DNA from: Gavia stellata
Lineage: Eukaryota > Chordata > Aves > Gaviiformes > Gaviidae
NCBI RefSeq assembly: GCF_030936135.1
Contig: NC_082620.1
Coordinates: 1,860,001-1,924,000, forward strand
DNA: 64,000 nt
Reading direction: 5' to 3'
The translations under genes were made by a program, and so were the position numbers. Of the stretch, positions 27,424 to 39,955 are shown piece by piece. The notes under the pieces are model-generated. The model searched no databases. It was given only the letters and a program-made list of their open reading frames with translations, and was not told where the DNA came from. Within the stretch, counting starts at the first letter, position 1. Each line of letters begins with the position of its first letter.

Positions 27424-30400
27424 GGATGGAGATGTCGGGCTGCGATCGATGGGATCTCTGTGGCTTTTTCTTCATCTTAAAGAACCTGCTCTGCTAACTG
27501 AACGTCCCATTGCAAAGGGAAGAAGCGTGGCCGGAGCAGCCACGTCCTTCACGCAGAGGGTGTCTGCACAGGGGATAAACTGGATTATGAGACGACTGAG
27601 CTGGTCGCAGCCACGGGAAGAGACATTTCCTTTCCGCCCTCCCAATATTTTGGCGTGGAAAACAAATCTGGGACGTTTCTAGGAGGGGTATGTGGTCAGG
27701 ACATGGGGTTGCAAAGGAAAGCAAACCTCGCTGTGCTTCCCCAGGAGATGCAAGCAAAGCTGGTTGCCTTCCTCGCTGCCCATCAACCCCCTCTGTCGCC
27801 TTTAATCAAGCCGGTTTGATTCCTCCTGGATTTTCCCCCCTCCTCCTTGCAAGCTGTGGGGGGAAAAAAAATAGAAATAAATTTATAATAATAATCATCA
27901 TCATCATAACAAGCAGCGTGGGAGCCCGGGGGGGAAAGGAGCAAAGGAGAAATTGCTTTGAGCTGCAAAGGCAGGACCGCTCTGAAGACGGGCTCGCCTG
28001 AGATTTGGGACGAGAAACCTGCCTTGAAAGGAGCAATTAAAAGAGAAAAACAATTAAATGGCTGCAAAAAAAATCGGGGTGCAGGAGCCGGGCTGGGATG
28101 GAGAGGGCTGGGGGCTTGCACTGGGTGCTGCGTCCCTGGCAATGCTCCTTGCTCCTGCATTTAGGAGCGCTCAAATAATGCATGTATACGCGTTATGTAT
28201 TTTATATGTGTATATATATGTAAAACCAGTATATATGCAGCAGGGAAGGAGGATAATACTTCCACAGGATGAAGTTAAGGTCTTTCTGAAGGTGTTTGGT
28301 TATTAAGTCCCGAGGAAGCGTGGTGGCCGGAGGGCTTTCGGCGTGGAAATTATTCCATCAAGCACAACAAGTGGCTGCCGGGTGGGATGAAAGCAAGCTT
28401 TGCTGAAAAAGAAATATTTGCCAAACCAGACCCCACCTGTAAATGTTTTTCTTGCCGCGGCAAGCGGTGAAGTCCCTTGGGCTCAGTTTCCCTCCCCGCT
28501 CGGTGGGTGCCACCTCCTCGAGCACCCATTGAAGGGTGATAGTTCCCCCTTGCTGGGCATGGGAAGAATGTAGGGATTAAAATCCTTGCTTGCTGTTGAA
28601 ATCCTTTCTGGTTATATTTTTTTTTTTTTCTTTTTTTTTTTTTTCTTCTTGCATGCCCCCCTCCCCAGGCTATAGCACAGGAGAGGCTCCACTTCCCCCC
28701 CATCCCTTTGCTTTTGGGGTGCTGCAACACCACCTCTTTATTTCCAAGGCTCTCTTTGCACTAATTAGACCTTAATCACAGCAATAAATTAATCTTGGGT
28801 CGGGCTTTCATCCAGTCCCTCTCTCCCATCCTGCTTAGGGCAAGGAGCCCAGAGCTGGTATATACACATCTATAATGATCTATATTTATGAAAAACCTCC
28901 ATTTGGGATATATTCCTCCAGAATTCACCAAATTTACTGCAAATCCTTCAGGATCCGGCCCTTAAACCCCCCTCGGGCCAGGCTCTGCAGCGGCTGAGGC
29001 TCCAACCTGCCTTTTGCAGCAGCCCCGGTAGCGAGGCCATCGTCACACGCGTGATCCCCACGGGGAAATAGGGATTTGGAGTGGTTTACATGGGAATCAG
29101 CTGGGTTGTATTCAAAAAAAAGCATGTCTGAGGAGTGGTTACACATGTAAAGCAGTGCTAGAAAGGCTTATGCAGTACTACCTCCCCCTATATATATAAA
29201 AATATATATATCCCGCGGCCATAATGCACAAGTGAACAGGCTGGCAATTGTCATTCCCAGGCAGAAGAGCGCAGAGAGACTAGTTTAACTGCAAAAAAAG
29301 AATTGAAAATCCCTTTTTTCTTATTTTTCCTGGAACGGGAGCTCTGCTGGGTAGGAAGAAATTGCCTTTTCTCTCCTCTCCCTCATCCTCAAGCTCATAA
29401 AAATAGGTCGGGAAAGTCACAGCATCCCTAATTTACGCCTTCGCCCAGCTCCTTTGGGGGTCACAGCCCCGACCCCCCCAGCGCTGTTCTTCCCCTCCGT
29501 AACTCAAACAGCGGTGATTAGCCAAATAAAATTTCCATCTGTTGAGGACTTTCTGGGAGTTATTACCAGCAATAAAACCCATGCGAGGCGGATGATGTAT
29601 CCGAGGGGTAAGTGCCTCCATTACGAGCAAAAGTGACTTTTAAATAAGGATACGGGCTTCCTTATCAGCCTGAGAAATCCCGTTTTGGACCACCTGGAAG
29701 GGGCATCCCCTAAAATCTGGGAAAAATCCCACTGGGAACGGCTTTCCCAGGTCACCGGGGTGGATAAATGCAGGGAATTCACGACTCCAGGCTGGTGGAG
29801 GAGGTGCTGGGGTGCTGCTGCAGCTCTGGGCTCCCTCGGGATGCGGCACCTTTCGGGACCGGAGCTTGCAAAGCATGGCCACGAGCATCACTTCATCCCC
29901 TAAATCTGCTTTCCCTTCAAAACAACTCAAGGAGCCGGCGTCCTTCGCTCATCCCTTTTGCTTATCTGACATGATTGAAGCTGCCGGGGTTGGATGGGCG
30001 AATCCTCACCCCCCTCCTCTTAATTGAAGCGGAGGGTTAACGGCTGCGGCTCTTTGCACGCTCTCCCGGCGGGGAAATGGCTGCCTGCTTAAAAAAGACG
30101 GGCTGCAGAGCTTTTATTCTAACCTCTTCTTGCTCTAAACAAACTGGTAGCAAAACGCGATGCCCCAGAAGGGCGACTGGATGCTCCCGTAAAGCCTTTT
30201 TCAGGGAGGAGGGAGGATTGCGTGCGGCAGGATGGGTGCCAAGGTGCAGAGCCTGTTGCAGGTGGACGGCTGGATGCTACCCCCGGCTGGATTGCAGGGG
30301 GCAAAAAAAAAAAATAGATGGGATATTTCAACCCACAGCTGCATCTCCGGCTTATTTTCCCTCGCACGCGCGGCCGGCTGCTGCAAACGTCGAGCCGTTC

Positions 30401-33400
30401 CCCGGGGTTGCGTCGTTTCGGCTTGTAAAAACTCTCGGGGTGTTGGCACAAAAAAGCTTCAGCAAAACCGAGGTGCGGCGGTGGGGGGACCGATAGAGAA
30501 CGGCGGGCTGGAGTCACCCCCCGCGGCTAACAGGCGATATTTGCGCCTTCTTAATGCCTCCAAGTGAATTTTTCCTTGGCAATTTGGAAGGATTAAACCC
30601 AACTGAATGGCAGGTAATAATCCCAGTGCTGGTGAATGCTTAACCAGCCGGTGCCTGGCTGCGTCCTCAGCCTGGCAAGAGAGGGTTTCCCCTGCCCGGG
30701 GCACCTCCGACGCCGGCACGTTGCACCCCTCTTTGCTAGCAGACAGGAGTTGGGCGGCAGCTCACCTGGGGATGCTTAAATTCCGCAGGATGCTATTTAT
30801 TCCTTGAGATTTAGCAGCGACGGGGAGCAATCTCTACCTCTACACCTTTATTTTCTCACCTTTGCAACTGCTGAAGGGCACAGATGCTGCAGTATCAGCC
30901 GCGCAGGGTGGCTGGGGGGGTGTTTGGCATTGCAAGGGGGACAGCGAAGGGGTGTGGGCTTGGGGGTTCATCCCCAGAGGGGCTATTTTGGCAGCGTGGG
31001 GGCTTGCAAAAGCCACGCTGAGGCTCGGCGGTAACCCGGTTTGGGTTTGGCTGCCAGCCCAGTGCCCGGCTTAGCTGGGGTGATGTTCAGTCTCCGCTCA
31101 GTTGCCTTGAAACTGGTTTTATCCTCCCCCTCGAGCCGGGCTTTGCTTTCCCAAAGCAGCCGGGTCCTGCCCCAAACACCCTCTTTCCTTCAGTGTGCCA
31201 CGTGCATTGCTTTTCCTGGGGATGGAAGAGCAGTTGGGGCTTGATTCCAGTTGGGATTTGGGGTTTTAACCCAAAAAGAGTTGGGGAAGAGGGAAAAAAA
31301 GGGATAGTAAACCCTGGGAAAGTTTGGAAAACATCCACCCACCTTCCCTGCTGAGCCATCAGCCCTGCCAGCACCCTCAGCAAGGTATTTATTTGAGCTT
31401 TAACATGCTCGTGACACCCAAATGGCTCTTCATCTTGCCACTGCCCTGCCGGGGACGTTTCCAAAGCCTGTTTAAGGCAGTATTTTTATTTTTTAGTTTC
31501 TTTCCTATGGGCAATGGAGGGGTTTCCCTGTGTGGAGGTGCGTTACTGCTCCGTGGGCAAACTGCAAGGAGCAATTTGGGGGGAGCAAGGAGCAAAAGCA
31601 GAGGCTGGTTTTTAGGTGGACCAGAGCCGGCGAGCCAGACTGGAAGGGGTTTTGCTAAAAGCTGACCCCTCTCACCGGCGTTTGCACATCCCTGAGCCAT
31701 GCACGCCGAAATCCCCTTTGCAGAGGGACAACCCCGACACTTTTGCAGCCCTCCGTGGCTTTTGTGCCCGCTGTTAGGGTTAGGGCAAGGCCAAGTGCAG
31801 CTTGCACGGAGCGAGCCTGCTCTCCCAGTGCTCATCGCCACCGAAACCAGCTGCAGGCAACGCCACCGGGAGCAAACGCAGATGAATTTCAGGTGCAAAA
31901 TATCCTCCCTTGTATCTTTGTCTCTGGCTTCTAAAGCAAGCAGGGGAGCTAGCGACCTGCCGGGCTGCGGCTTTCGGTATCAAAGCCCAGCTACACGGCT
32001 CCGGCACGGAGAGCAGCTGTCTCAACCCCGGGAGTGATGATAAAAAAGCTCCAGAAATTCGTGTTTGTTCGCAAGCTTTCCTCCAGCCTCTGCCCCTGGG
32101 GAACCGGCGAGTGAGAGACATCAAATATAGCAGCCGAGAGGAGCAGAGCAGAAGAAATAAGCTCTCGTGAAGCTTGAAACTGAGTTTGGGTTCAGGCTTA
32201 GCAAAGCTGCCATAGAGATCCAGCATCACAGATGGGGATAGGGACTCTGGACACTAAATCCTGATTTTTTTTCCCCCCCATTTTTCAGCTAGGTGCTCTG
32301 CAGCAGAGCGTCCTCCACTGCAGGCAAAATAAATACCATCTGCTAATTGCCTCTGCAGTGCAACACTTGTATTTAAACCTTAATGAAGTGACGAACGCTG
32401 GAGCAGCGGGACAGACCTGACTGCTGCTCCCGGTTGACTCCTGCCATGAATAAGGCATTGAGGGAGCATCTTCAGCACAACCTCAGCTGATGGCTCTGGT
32501 TTTATCACTCCCCATTAATTTTTTTAGAGACATCTGGCTGCCAATAATAACCCCTCCCCAGCTGTTATCACTTCAGCTGGTTTTAATTTAATTAAGTGCA
32601 GTAACGGGTGCAGAGCAGAGGTAGAAATGAGTTCCCATCCTCTGCACCAGTGGTTTGCTCCTCTGGTTCTCCTGTCCCAGGTAATGGGGGTTTTGCAGCC
32701 CCATAAGTGACCCCAAGGGAGGGATGGAGATGGGGGGGGTGATGGGGTTGTCCCTATTCCCATAATTTTTGGTGTCTTGACTGGCTGCTTCTCAAAGCAA
32801 AGGGAAGCCAAGCTCCAAAACTCTTATTTTGCTCTTGGCCGAGTGTTTGAGCTTGGAAACAGTCACCTTGAGTTGGGCGGAAGGGAAGCAAAACACTTGA
32901 GAAATGTCAAAACACGGGCTGTTCAAAAGTAATTTGCTAAACTAACAATTTGGGCTGCGAGAAGAGCCGTGATTGCCCTCTTCAGATATCTTGGAGGGGT
33001 TTGGTTTTCCTCCTGGCTCCACGCTCTCCAAGCAGGATTTCAGTTTCTGACTCCTCTTCCTCCAAAACCGTGGAGGGGGTGGAAGGGACCCCGATTTCTT
33101 CCCTCTTTAGCCAGCAAATAAAGCTGCCGAAGCCTCCGTCACCATCTGGGATGCTCATCGGAGATATTTCACCCTGCTTTAGCCTTGCCCCCAGCCCTTG
33201 CAAGGCTTGGGGACGCCTCTCCCAGCATCCTTGGGATCGAGCAACTATCAATTGTATTGGAGCAATTGCAACCCCAGTGGGGGTGATCCAGCCCCAGGGG
33301 CTTAAATTGTCCTAAAAAAGAGGTTTTTCTGCTCCCACGTGTGCTTGCAACGCCCCGGTTTGCTGAGCTAGGGACTGAGCACTTGTAGCCGGCTGTATTT

Positions 33401-36400
33401 TGCTACGAGGGCAGTGCTGCCTTTCCGATAGCCACTATATAGTGCAGAGTTGCTATAGGCACCCTGCCAGGCTCTGAATTTGGGTTGGCAGGTTAATTTT
33501 AGGGCAACCCTGGCTCCTGACTTGACCGGGGCTATTGGGGTCGGCCGCCGAGGCCACCGTTTAATAACCACACATCCTTTTGAATGCCCAGCTTGCTAAT
33601 ATCAGGTGCCATTAAATGGCACTTAAACGCTTTTAACATTTCACCCTGGCACGACTCAGCTGCTTGTTTGCCCGTTCATGCTGACAAACACGACTAGTCT
33701 GCATCCAGCCAATTTCATGGTCTGATTCCTGCGCACAAGCACAATACAATAGTGTCCCTGGCTAAAAATAATGCAACGTACGCTATATTAAAGGCTGATT
33801 CATGATGCCTCTATGAAGCAGTTGCTTCAGTACCTTCCATGCAAGGAGGGGGCTGGAGGATGGCACAATAGCCAAAGCATACGCAACTCATGTGGGCTCA
33901 TCCTGGGCATTTTTTTTTTTTAGCAGCGATACGGGGATGCTGAGCAGAGCCCAAGGGTTGTCCTGCTCCCCGCTGCTCTTTTGGAGGATGCATTTGCCAT
34001 GCAAACGCCTTTCTGCCACCACCAGCCATGCTGGTGGGTGTGTGGGGAAGGGAAAGTTGGACCTGAGATGCTTCACGTCTTGTTTCAACGGGAGCTGGAG
34101 CTGCTGGGAAGAGTTTCCCCTTCCCGGGGTAGGATATTAGGCAGCTGCCTTAATCAGGCATCATTGTTTGCAAGAGCTGGACCTCCGCACACGTTGCTAT
34201 TCCTGGTGATGGGGCTCTGCCAGCAAAGGTTGCCAAGAGGAGAAGTTGGGTGAGCTGAGAAGTAGCTGCTGCCTTTGGGGAGCTTTGCTACAGGTTTGGG
34301 AAAGCGGAAAAGAGGCAACGGGGAAGGTGAAGCCAACTGTTGCCTTCAGCACGGCTCTCGGCGAGCTCCGCTATTGCTGGGGGTACGGATGCGATCCAGG
34401 CTCCTGGCAGTCTCGCCCAAAGAGGCGGAAAGATGTTTGGTGATGTGTGGCAGGGCTGGTTGCATCCCGTGCAGGATCAGCTGCTGCTCTTCAACCCCCT
34501 GCGGATCATTGCCTTCATGGTTGATCGCAACTGGGACCAGTAAGGCTGGAGAACTGGGCTGGAGAGCCTAGTGATAACACCCTGTTTGCTAAGCTTGCAA
34601 CCCCAAAACACTGGATTCGAGTGCTTAAATCCACCCAAGCCAAGGACCCACGGCTTCCCCGGGTGAGCTCCTTGTACCCCTGACGAGGAGGAAAAAAATA
34701 AGGATTTATTAGTCTAATTACATTCCCCTAATGTGGTTGACCCCAGCTGCGCAGCGGAGTGCTTATCAAAGCTGCAATCTCCCAGACGTTATTGGACTCT
34801 TACTACGAGTCAATCGGTTGCCGTTCCTCGTTGGGTTGGATGTAGCTCTCCCCCGGGAGCGTGGCGGCTTTGCTTTTGCATCACGGTGCTGATGCAAAGG
34901 GCTGCAGAGCTGTGGGGGTTTGCGGGGGAATGGAGATGCTCCTGATCAGGGAGGGTGGGATGGGGACTGCAACGCCTTGCAAAGGAAAAGAGGGTTGTAA
35001 CCCCCTTGGGTATGGATTCGGGGGCCCTGGGTTGATCGCTGTGGTCTCATCCCCGGCTCAGGGATGTAAACCATCCTAATAGGATTGCAGGCTGCGAGCA
35101 GCGAGGGAAAAAGTACTCTCGCAGGAGCCTCTCACAGAAACAAGGCTTAAGCGCTCTTTGTGTCAGAGCTTTTTGAAGTCCTTGTCAAAAAATGACAATT
35201 TTCAGGTTGTTAGCCAAAACACACCTCCGACAAACCCCAATCTGTCATGTGGACATGTCCTTTCCCAGCCGCCTTGACAAAGCCGTTTTGATCCGCTGCC
35301 GGCGCCGGACCCCAAACGCCTTCGTCAGAGCAGGATGCTGTCGGCGACGCTGGGTCATGCCGCGCGGTGGGAATTTTGGGGGAGGAAAGAAGGTTTAAAA
35401 TGCCGGAGGGGGGGAAAAAAAAGCAATCCCCAGGAGAGGATGGAGAGCTGGTGGTGAGGACGTGCCCAGGCTGAGTTGGGATGTAGCAGGGCAGGTGCCT
35501 CCTCGGCAGGGATTTGAAGCTCTGGGAAGGTCAAATCCTGCTCGAGGAGGAAAAAAAGCTTGTTTGAGAGTGGCCAGGTCCTTTGCCCTTTGCTAACGGT
35601 GATGTTCTGCCCATGTTGGGGGGCAAATCATGCCTGGGCTGCACTTCTGATATTTCCTTCTGCTTCCAATTAACCCACGTTCAGGCCATGGGAACTTGAA
35701 CTCAGGGCTGAGCATGGTGGTTTTGCCTCCTTCCAGCCCTTTGCAATTAAAGCCGGGGGAGCAAATGAAGACGCTAATGCAACAGGAAAAAACTCATCAA
35801 GGCTGGCGTTAATTCCCCGGCATGGGGATGGTGGAGGCAGCGATGGGTTTGGGGCTGCGTCTCCCCCTTCTCTGCAGCTGGGGAGGGAAAAAAGTGCTTT
35901 TTTATTTTTCTTTTTGGTAACTGCTTTTTTTAATCTGCTGACTCGTTTTCAGGGGTTTAAGACTGCAAAGATCCCGCCTGGCTTGGTTTCAGGTTGCCTG
36001 ACAGGCTATAATCTCCTCTTCTGCAAACAATTGACAATCTCCGAAACAGCACAAAATAGCCATCTGCAACTTTCGGGGGGCTTTTTCTCCCCCGCCAGCC
36101 GCCTCCAGCACCGGGAGGGGGAATTTTCCCCTTTTTTCCCCCAAAAAGGCTGTTTTCTGGGGGGTCTTGCTACACACCGAAGCCCGGGGAGGCATCCGCT
36201 GCCCCACGGCTGTTTAACTGGTTTATAATGGTTTTGGAGGTATTGGTCGGTAGATGCTGGCTCCAAGCCTTGCTCCGGGTTGTGGGGTGCAACCTCATCG
36301 CCATCGGCTCGCTGAGAAAGGCTCTCCTGCCCCAAAATACCTCTCCTGAAGGATGCTCTGGATGCGGTCCTGGTGCAGCTCTGCGGGGCAGGAATCGGCC

Positions 36401-39400
36401 CTTTGGGCTGGAGGAGGAGCGCGGATGCTCCCATCCCACGCCCGGCCGCTTGCTTGGGCTTTGCACAGGATGCAACGTGGTGGTGATGAGCGGCAGTTTT
36501 GGCCCTTTTGGGCTATTTTTGTCTCACTTCTTAAGCAAAAGGGCCGTGGAATAAGACGTTATTGAATTTGCTTCCTCCGGGCTGGTTTCCTCCTGTCTTT
36601 ATTTCCCTGTCGCTCTGATCTCCCTTGAAACCAGCTTTAAGGCTGGTGGCTGTCCGCGCTTAAACTCTCACAAAGGCTTATCCCTCCCATACTCCCATTT
36701 TTGTCAACCCTTTCAAGCCACGCAACCGCTCCGCGTCTCTCTCTTTCCTAGATAATGAGATTAATTACAGCCAGATTTGTGTTCTCTGCACTGTTTTTGG
36801 AGGAACTGGTTATGTATGTTGACGGCTTTGCGTTCCCCCTCCTTCTGTCCCCGGCTTTGCACTCCTTAATAGCTGCTTGGAGCTAATTAGTGACCGGGGG
36901 GTGGAAGATGATGGTGTATATCTGCAAGGCTGGGACTTGGGGGGGTTTGGGGGGGATTTTTGCAAACCATGCTGAGCAAAAAGCTCTTGCCGCGCTGGTA
37001 GGGGATGTTGGAGCGATGGCCATGCTGCTGGGTAAAGCCAATCCATAGCTGGCCCCATGGCAAACCCATAACGATGCTGACCCCAACCATCCCATCATGG
37101 TACAGGACCACGTCCTGCAGCAGACCCACAGGGATGCAAAAGAGCCGGTCGACGGGACAGTGTTGTCCCCACCACACCCTCGACCTTCAGGATGTCCAGG
37201 TCCACCTTCAGCCCCATCCTCGCACGCCCTTGTGCTCTAATTACCATCGCCGTGTTCTCATTAAAGCTCAAGCCCGGGCTATTTCTCAGCGCCAGCATCC
37301 AAGCCGCGTGCAGCTGGGGAGGAGGTTAGCCGGTCCATTCATAATTACAGGGCCAGAGCCCGCGTGAACATCAAACCATTAGTCTAATTTGACTATCTAA
37401 CAAGGAGCTGTGATGTTTTATGCATGGCGCCTAATTTTACCCTCGCAATCTCCTGCTATATTTAACATCATTAATCATTGATTCCCATGGGGCTGGAACC
37501 CTGATTAGTGTCAGATGTATTATGGGAGGAAAGGGATTTAAAATAAAACCCCTTGCCTTTCTCCTGGGGGAGATGAAGCCAGTTCGTCGGCGTTGAGCTG
37601 CCGGTCCTTGGCTCGGTTGCATCTTCGAACGCGGCTGGAAGAGATCGGTCCTTCACTGGGCTTTTTGATGATGTTTTTAGGGCAAGAATGAGGAAGCACA
37701 GGCTATGCGGGACCATTTCCCCCTCTCCGCTCCCTGCCCGTCTTATTAGCTATGTTTACATGGCAGGGATGTCTAACGATTAATTTTTAATGGCTTGGTT
37801 TATTGCGGGTTTGAACGGTTTATTGAGTAATTCCCACATTTAAGTGATTAATTCCCCAGGGTAGGGAGCGACTGGTTAGTGTTACATTAATCAGGCCGTC
37901 TGGACGCCAAAGGAGGGATGATCGATCAATCCCCACCGCCAGCAACAGGGATGTTAAAACACTTCAAGGTGCAACGAGGTCAAGAGAAAGGAGTAATTAA
38001 GGCTCTGAGTCCCCTTTGCAAAGCTGGTGCCCGGCCAGCAGCTGTCTGCTCCCACTTTCCTCCCTGTTCCCTGAGCAAAACAAAGCCCCCTAATTAATTT
38101 GGAGACCCAACTCCTGTAGCTCAATAAGGTTTTGTAGGGTTGGTAGGAAGACAGGGGGTTTTACGTGCACTTGGGAGATGTTGCTGCTATCAAATCCCCC
38201 AAAGCCTGAGCTGAGATCGATGCAAAACCTCCTCAAGGTCAAGCGTTTTAAGTAAATGACACTAATTACAGTGAGACTATTTCTTCTGGCGCTAATTGCA
38301 GCTTGCCAGTGATGTGCCAGAGGGATGGGGGGATGCCATGATGGTTTAGGGGGGCAACCGGCTTCCGCAGGTGGCTGGTCCTTTGCCTGCTGCCGGCTTC
38401 TTGAGGTGATTGCCCATGAGGATCTGCTCTGCCAAAACTGTCCTTGCAATAAAGAAATAGTTTGCAAAGTGGGACGGTGTGGGAGACGCCGAAGACTGGT
38501 TCGGTCCATCAAATGTTATTTTTTTCTCCCGGTGCATGATGGAGGCTTGATGATGAGATGGAGGCTTGGGTGGTGTCTACCAGCATCTTCCAGCTTGCAG
38601 AGATGCCAAGGTCCTGCTTTTCCACCACCCCACTTGGTTTAAGAGGTTTATTTCCCCTTGTTAACTCCATCCCCTGCTATTTTGCACGGAGCCAGCCCTC
38701 TCCTCTCCCGCACGCTCTTTTTTTCTCCCCAAGCTGTGCGAAACCCACCTGCGAGGGAGGTGGGAAAGCAGCAAACAGGTGCTTTGCAGCAGATCTCCCA
38801 TTGCTCCGGGGTTGGCAAGTAAAACAAATGACGCGGGTTTATTTATTTTATTATGTATATAGATTTTATTTTTTTTTAACACCTCAGCATGGAAAAGGAG
38901 CCGTTTGCTGCCAGCCAGGCAGATGCGAGCTGCTAATGACGGCTGCCGAAGGCGCGGGGAGCCGCTGTCTCCTGCCTCATCAAAGCAGACGGAGGTATTT
39001 TTAGCAAAGGCTTTGCGCTTGCACTGCGACTGAAGCATCGTCGGTAGAGCAAGAGATGTGCGTGTCTCCCCCCCCGAGGCTCTTTTTGCAAGGGATGTTC
39101 AGAAATCAAGCCCTTAATGGGTGAAAATAAAAAAGGTTTGTGAGGTCTTCACGGCACCGTCCGGGGAAGTGCTGTGGGCTGTGGGCGAGGGAGGATGGAG
39201 ATGCTTTTTGTCATCTCCAGCGAGGATTTAATCGATGCTTTTGGGAGCACCGACTCTTCTGAGTGCAGCAAAGCCCCTCAACTACTCCATCGTCAAATCA
39301 CCATCACGCGCCGGGCGCTTTGCGAGCAAACGTGTGTCTAGCCGGCATCGGGCATCAGCTCCTTGCCCCAAATTTGCTGCTTCGGTCCCCGTTTTGGCCC

Positions 39401-39611
39401 TGCAGCTTGGGAGCATCGTGGTCTTGCTTTTTGGGGTGCATCCCTAGGGGTTTGTGGGTCTGTCCCGCTGTGGCAAGGGAGGGATCATGACCCAGGGATG
39501 CGCACGAGGAGAGGGGTACAGTTGGTGCATCAGGGTCCCACACCCCGTTGGGTGCTGATTTGGTACCCGTTATGTATTTCCCACTAAACTACCCCAAAAT
39601 GGGAGTCTTCT
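27424..39611. other. Intergenic sequence, gene-free as far as can be seen
   Basis: About 12 kb with no recognised coding exon. It contains an ATA/ATC trinucleotide run near 27883-27908, a long T-rich tract near 28612-28650, a TA repeat near 29188-29212, a modest CpG-rich patch at about 30350-30540, and AT-rich island-like stretches around 32330-32600, 33570-33860 and 37340-37530. No tRNA, rRNA or transposon coding sequence was seen. Confidence 0.55.
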
Positions 39612-39955
39612 GGCTGGGGGGTCTGAGCATCCAACTCCTGGGACCTGGGGGGATTTTGGGACTTGGGGGGTCTGGGCATCCAAGTCCTGGGACCTGGGGG
39701 GATTTTGGGACTTGGGGGGTCTGGGCATCCAAGTCCTGGGACCTGGGGGGATATCGGGACTTGGGGGGTCTGGGCATCCAAGTCCTGGGACCTGGGGGGA
39801 TATCGGGACTTGGGGGGTCTGGGCATCCAAGTCCTGGGACCTGGGGGGATATCGGGACTTGGGGGGTCTGAGCATCCAAGTCCTGGGACCTGGGGGGATA
39901 TCGGGACTTGGGGGGTCTGGGCATCCAAGTCCTGGGACCTGGGGGGATATCGGGA
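39612..39955. repeat. 49-bp G-rich minisatellite, seven copies
   Basis: Units start at about 39612, 39661, 39710, 39759, 39808, 39857 and 39906, each with ACTTGGGGGGTCTGGGCATC followed by CAAGTCCTGGGACCTGGGGG. The first copies end GATTTTGGG and later ones GATATCGGG. The G-runs of 3 and 6 are closely spaced on the + strand, fitting the quadruplex pattern. Periodic Gly/Trp-rich (+) and Pro-rich (-) open frames here are artefacts. Confidence 0.95.

Noticed and set aside
27011-27682. Frames with repeating Ala-Met-Val-Ala-Ser or His-His-Gly patterns
   Set aside because: They are generated by the 24/27-bp tandem array. No start context, splice signals or homology.
39612-39955. Regular repeats that might suggest a CRISPR array
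   Set aside because: The units are contiguous with no unique spacers, there are no cas genes, and the host is a vertebrate.
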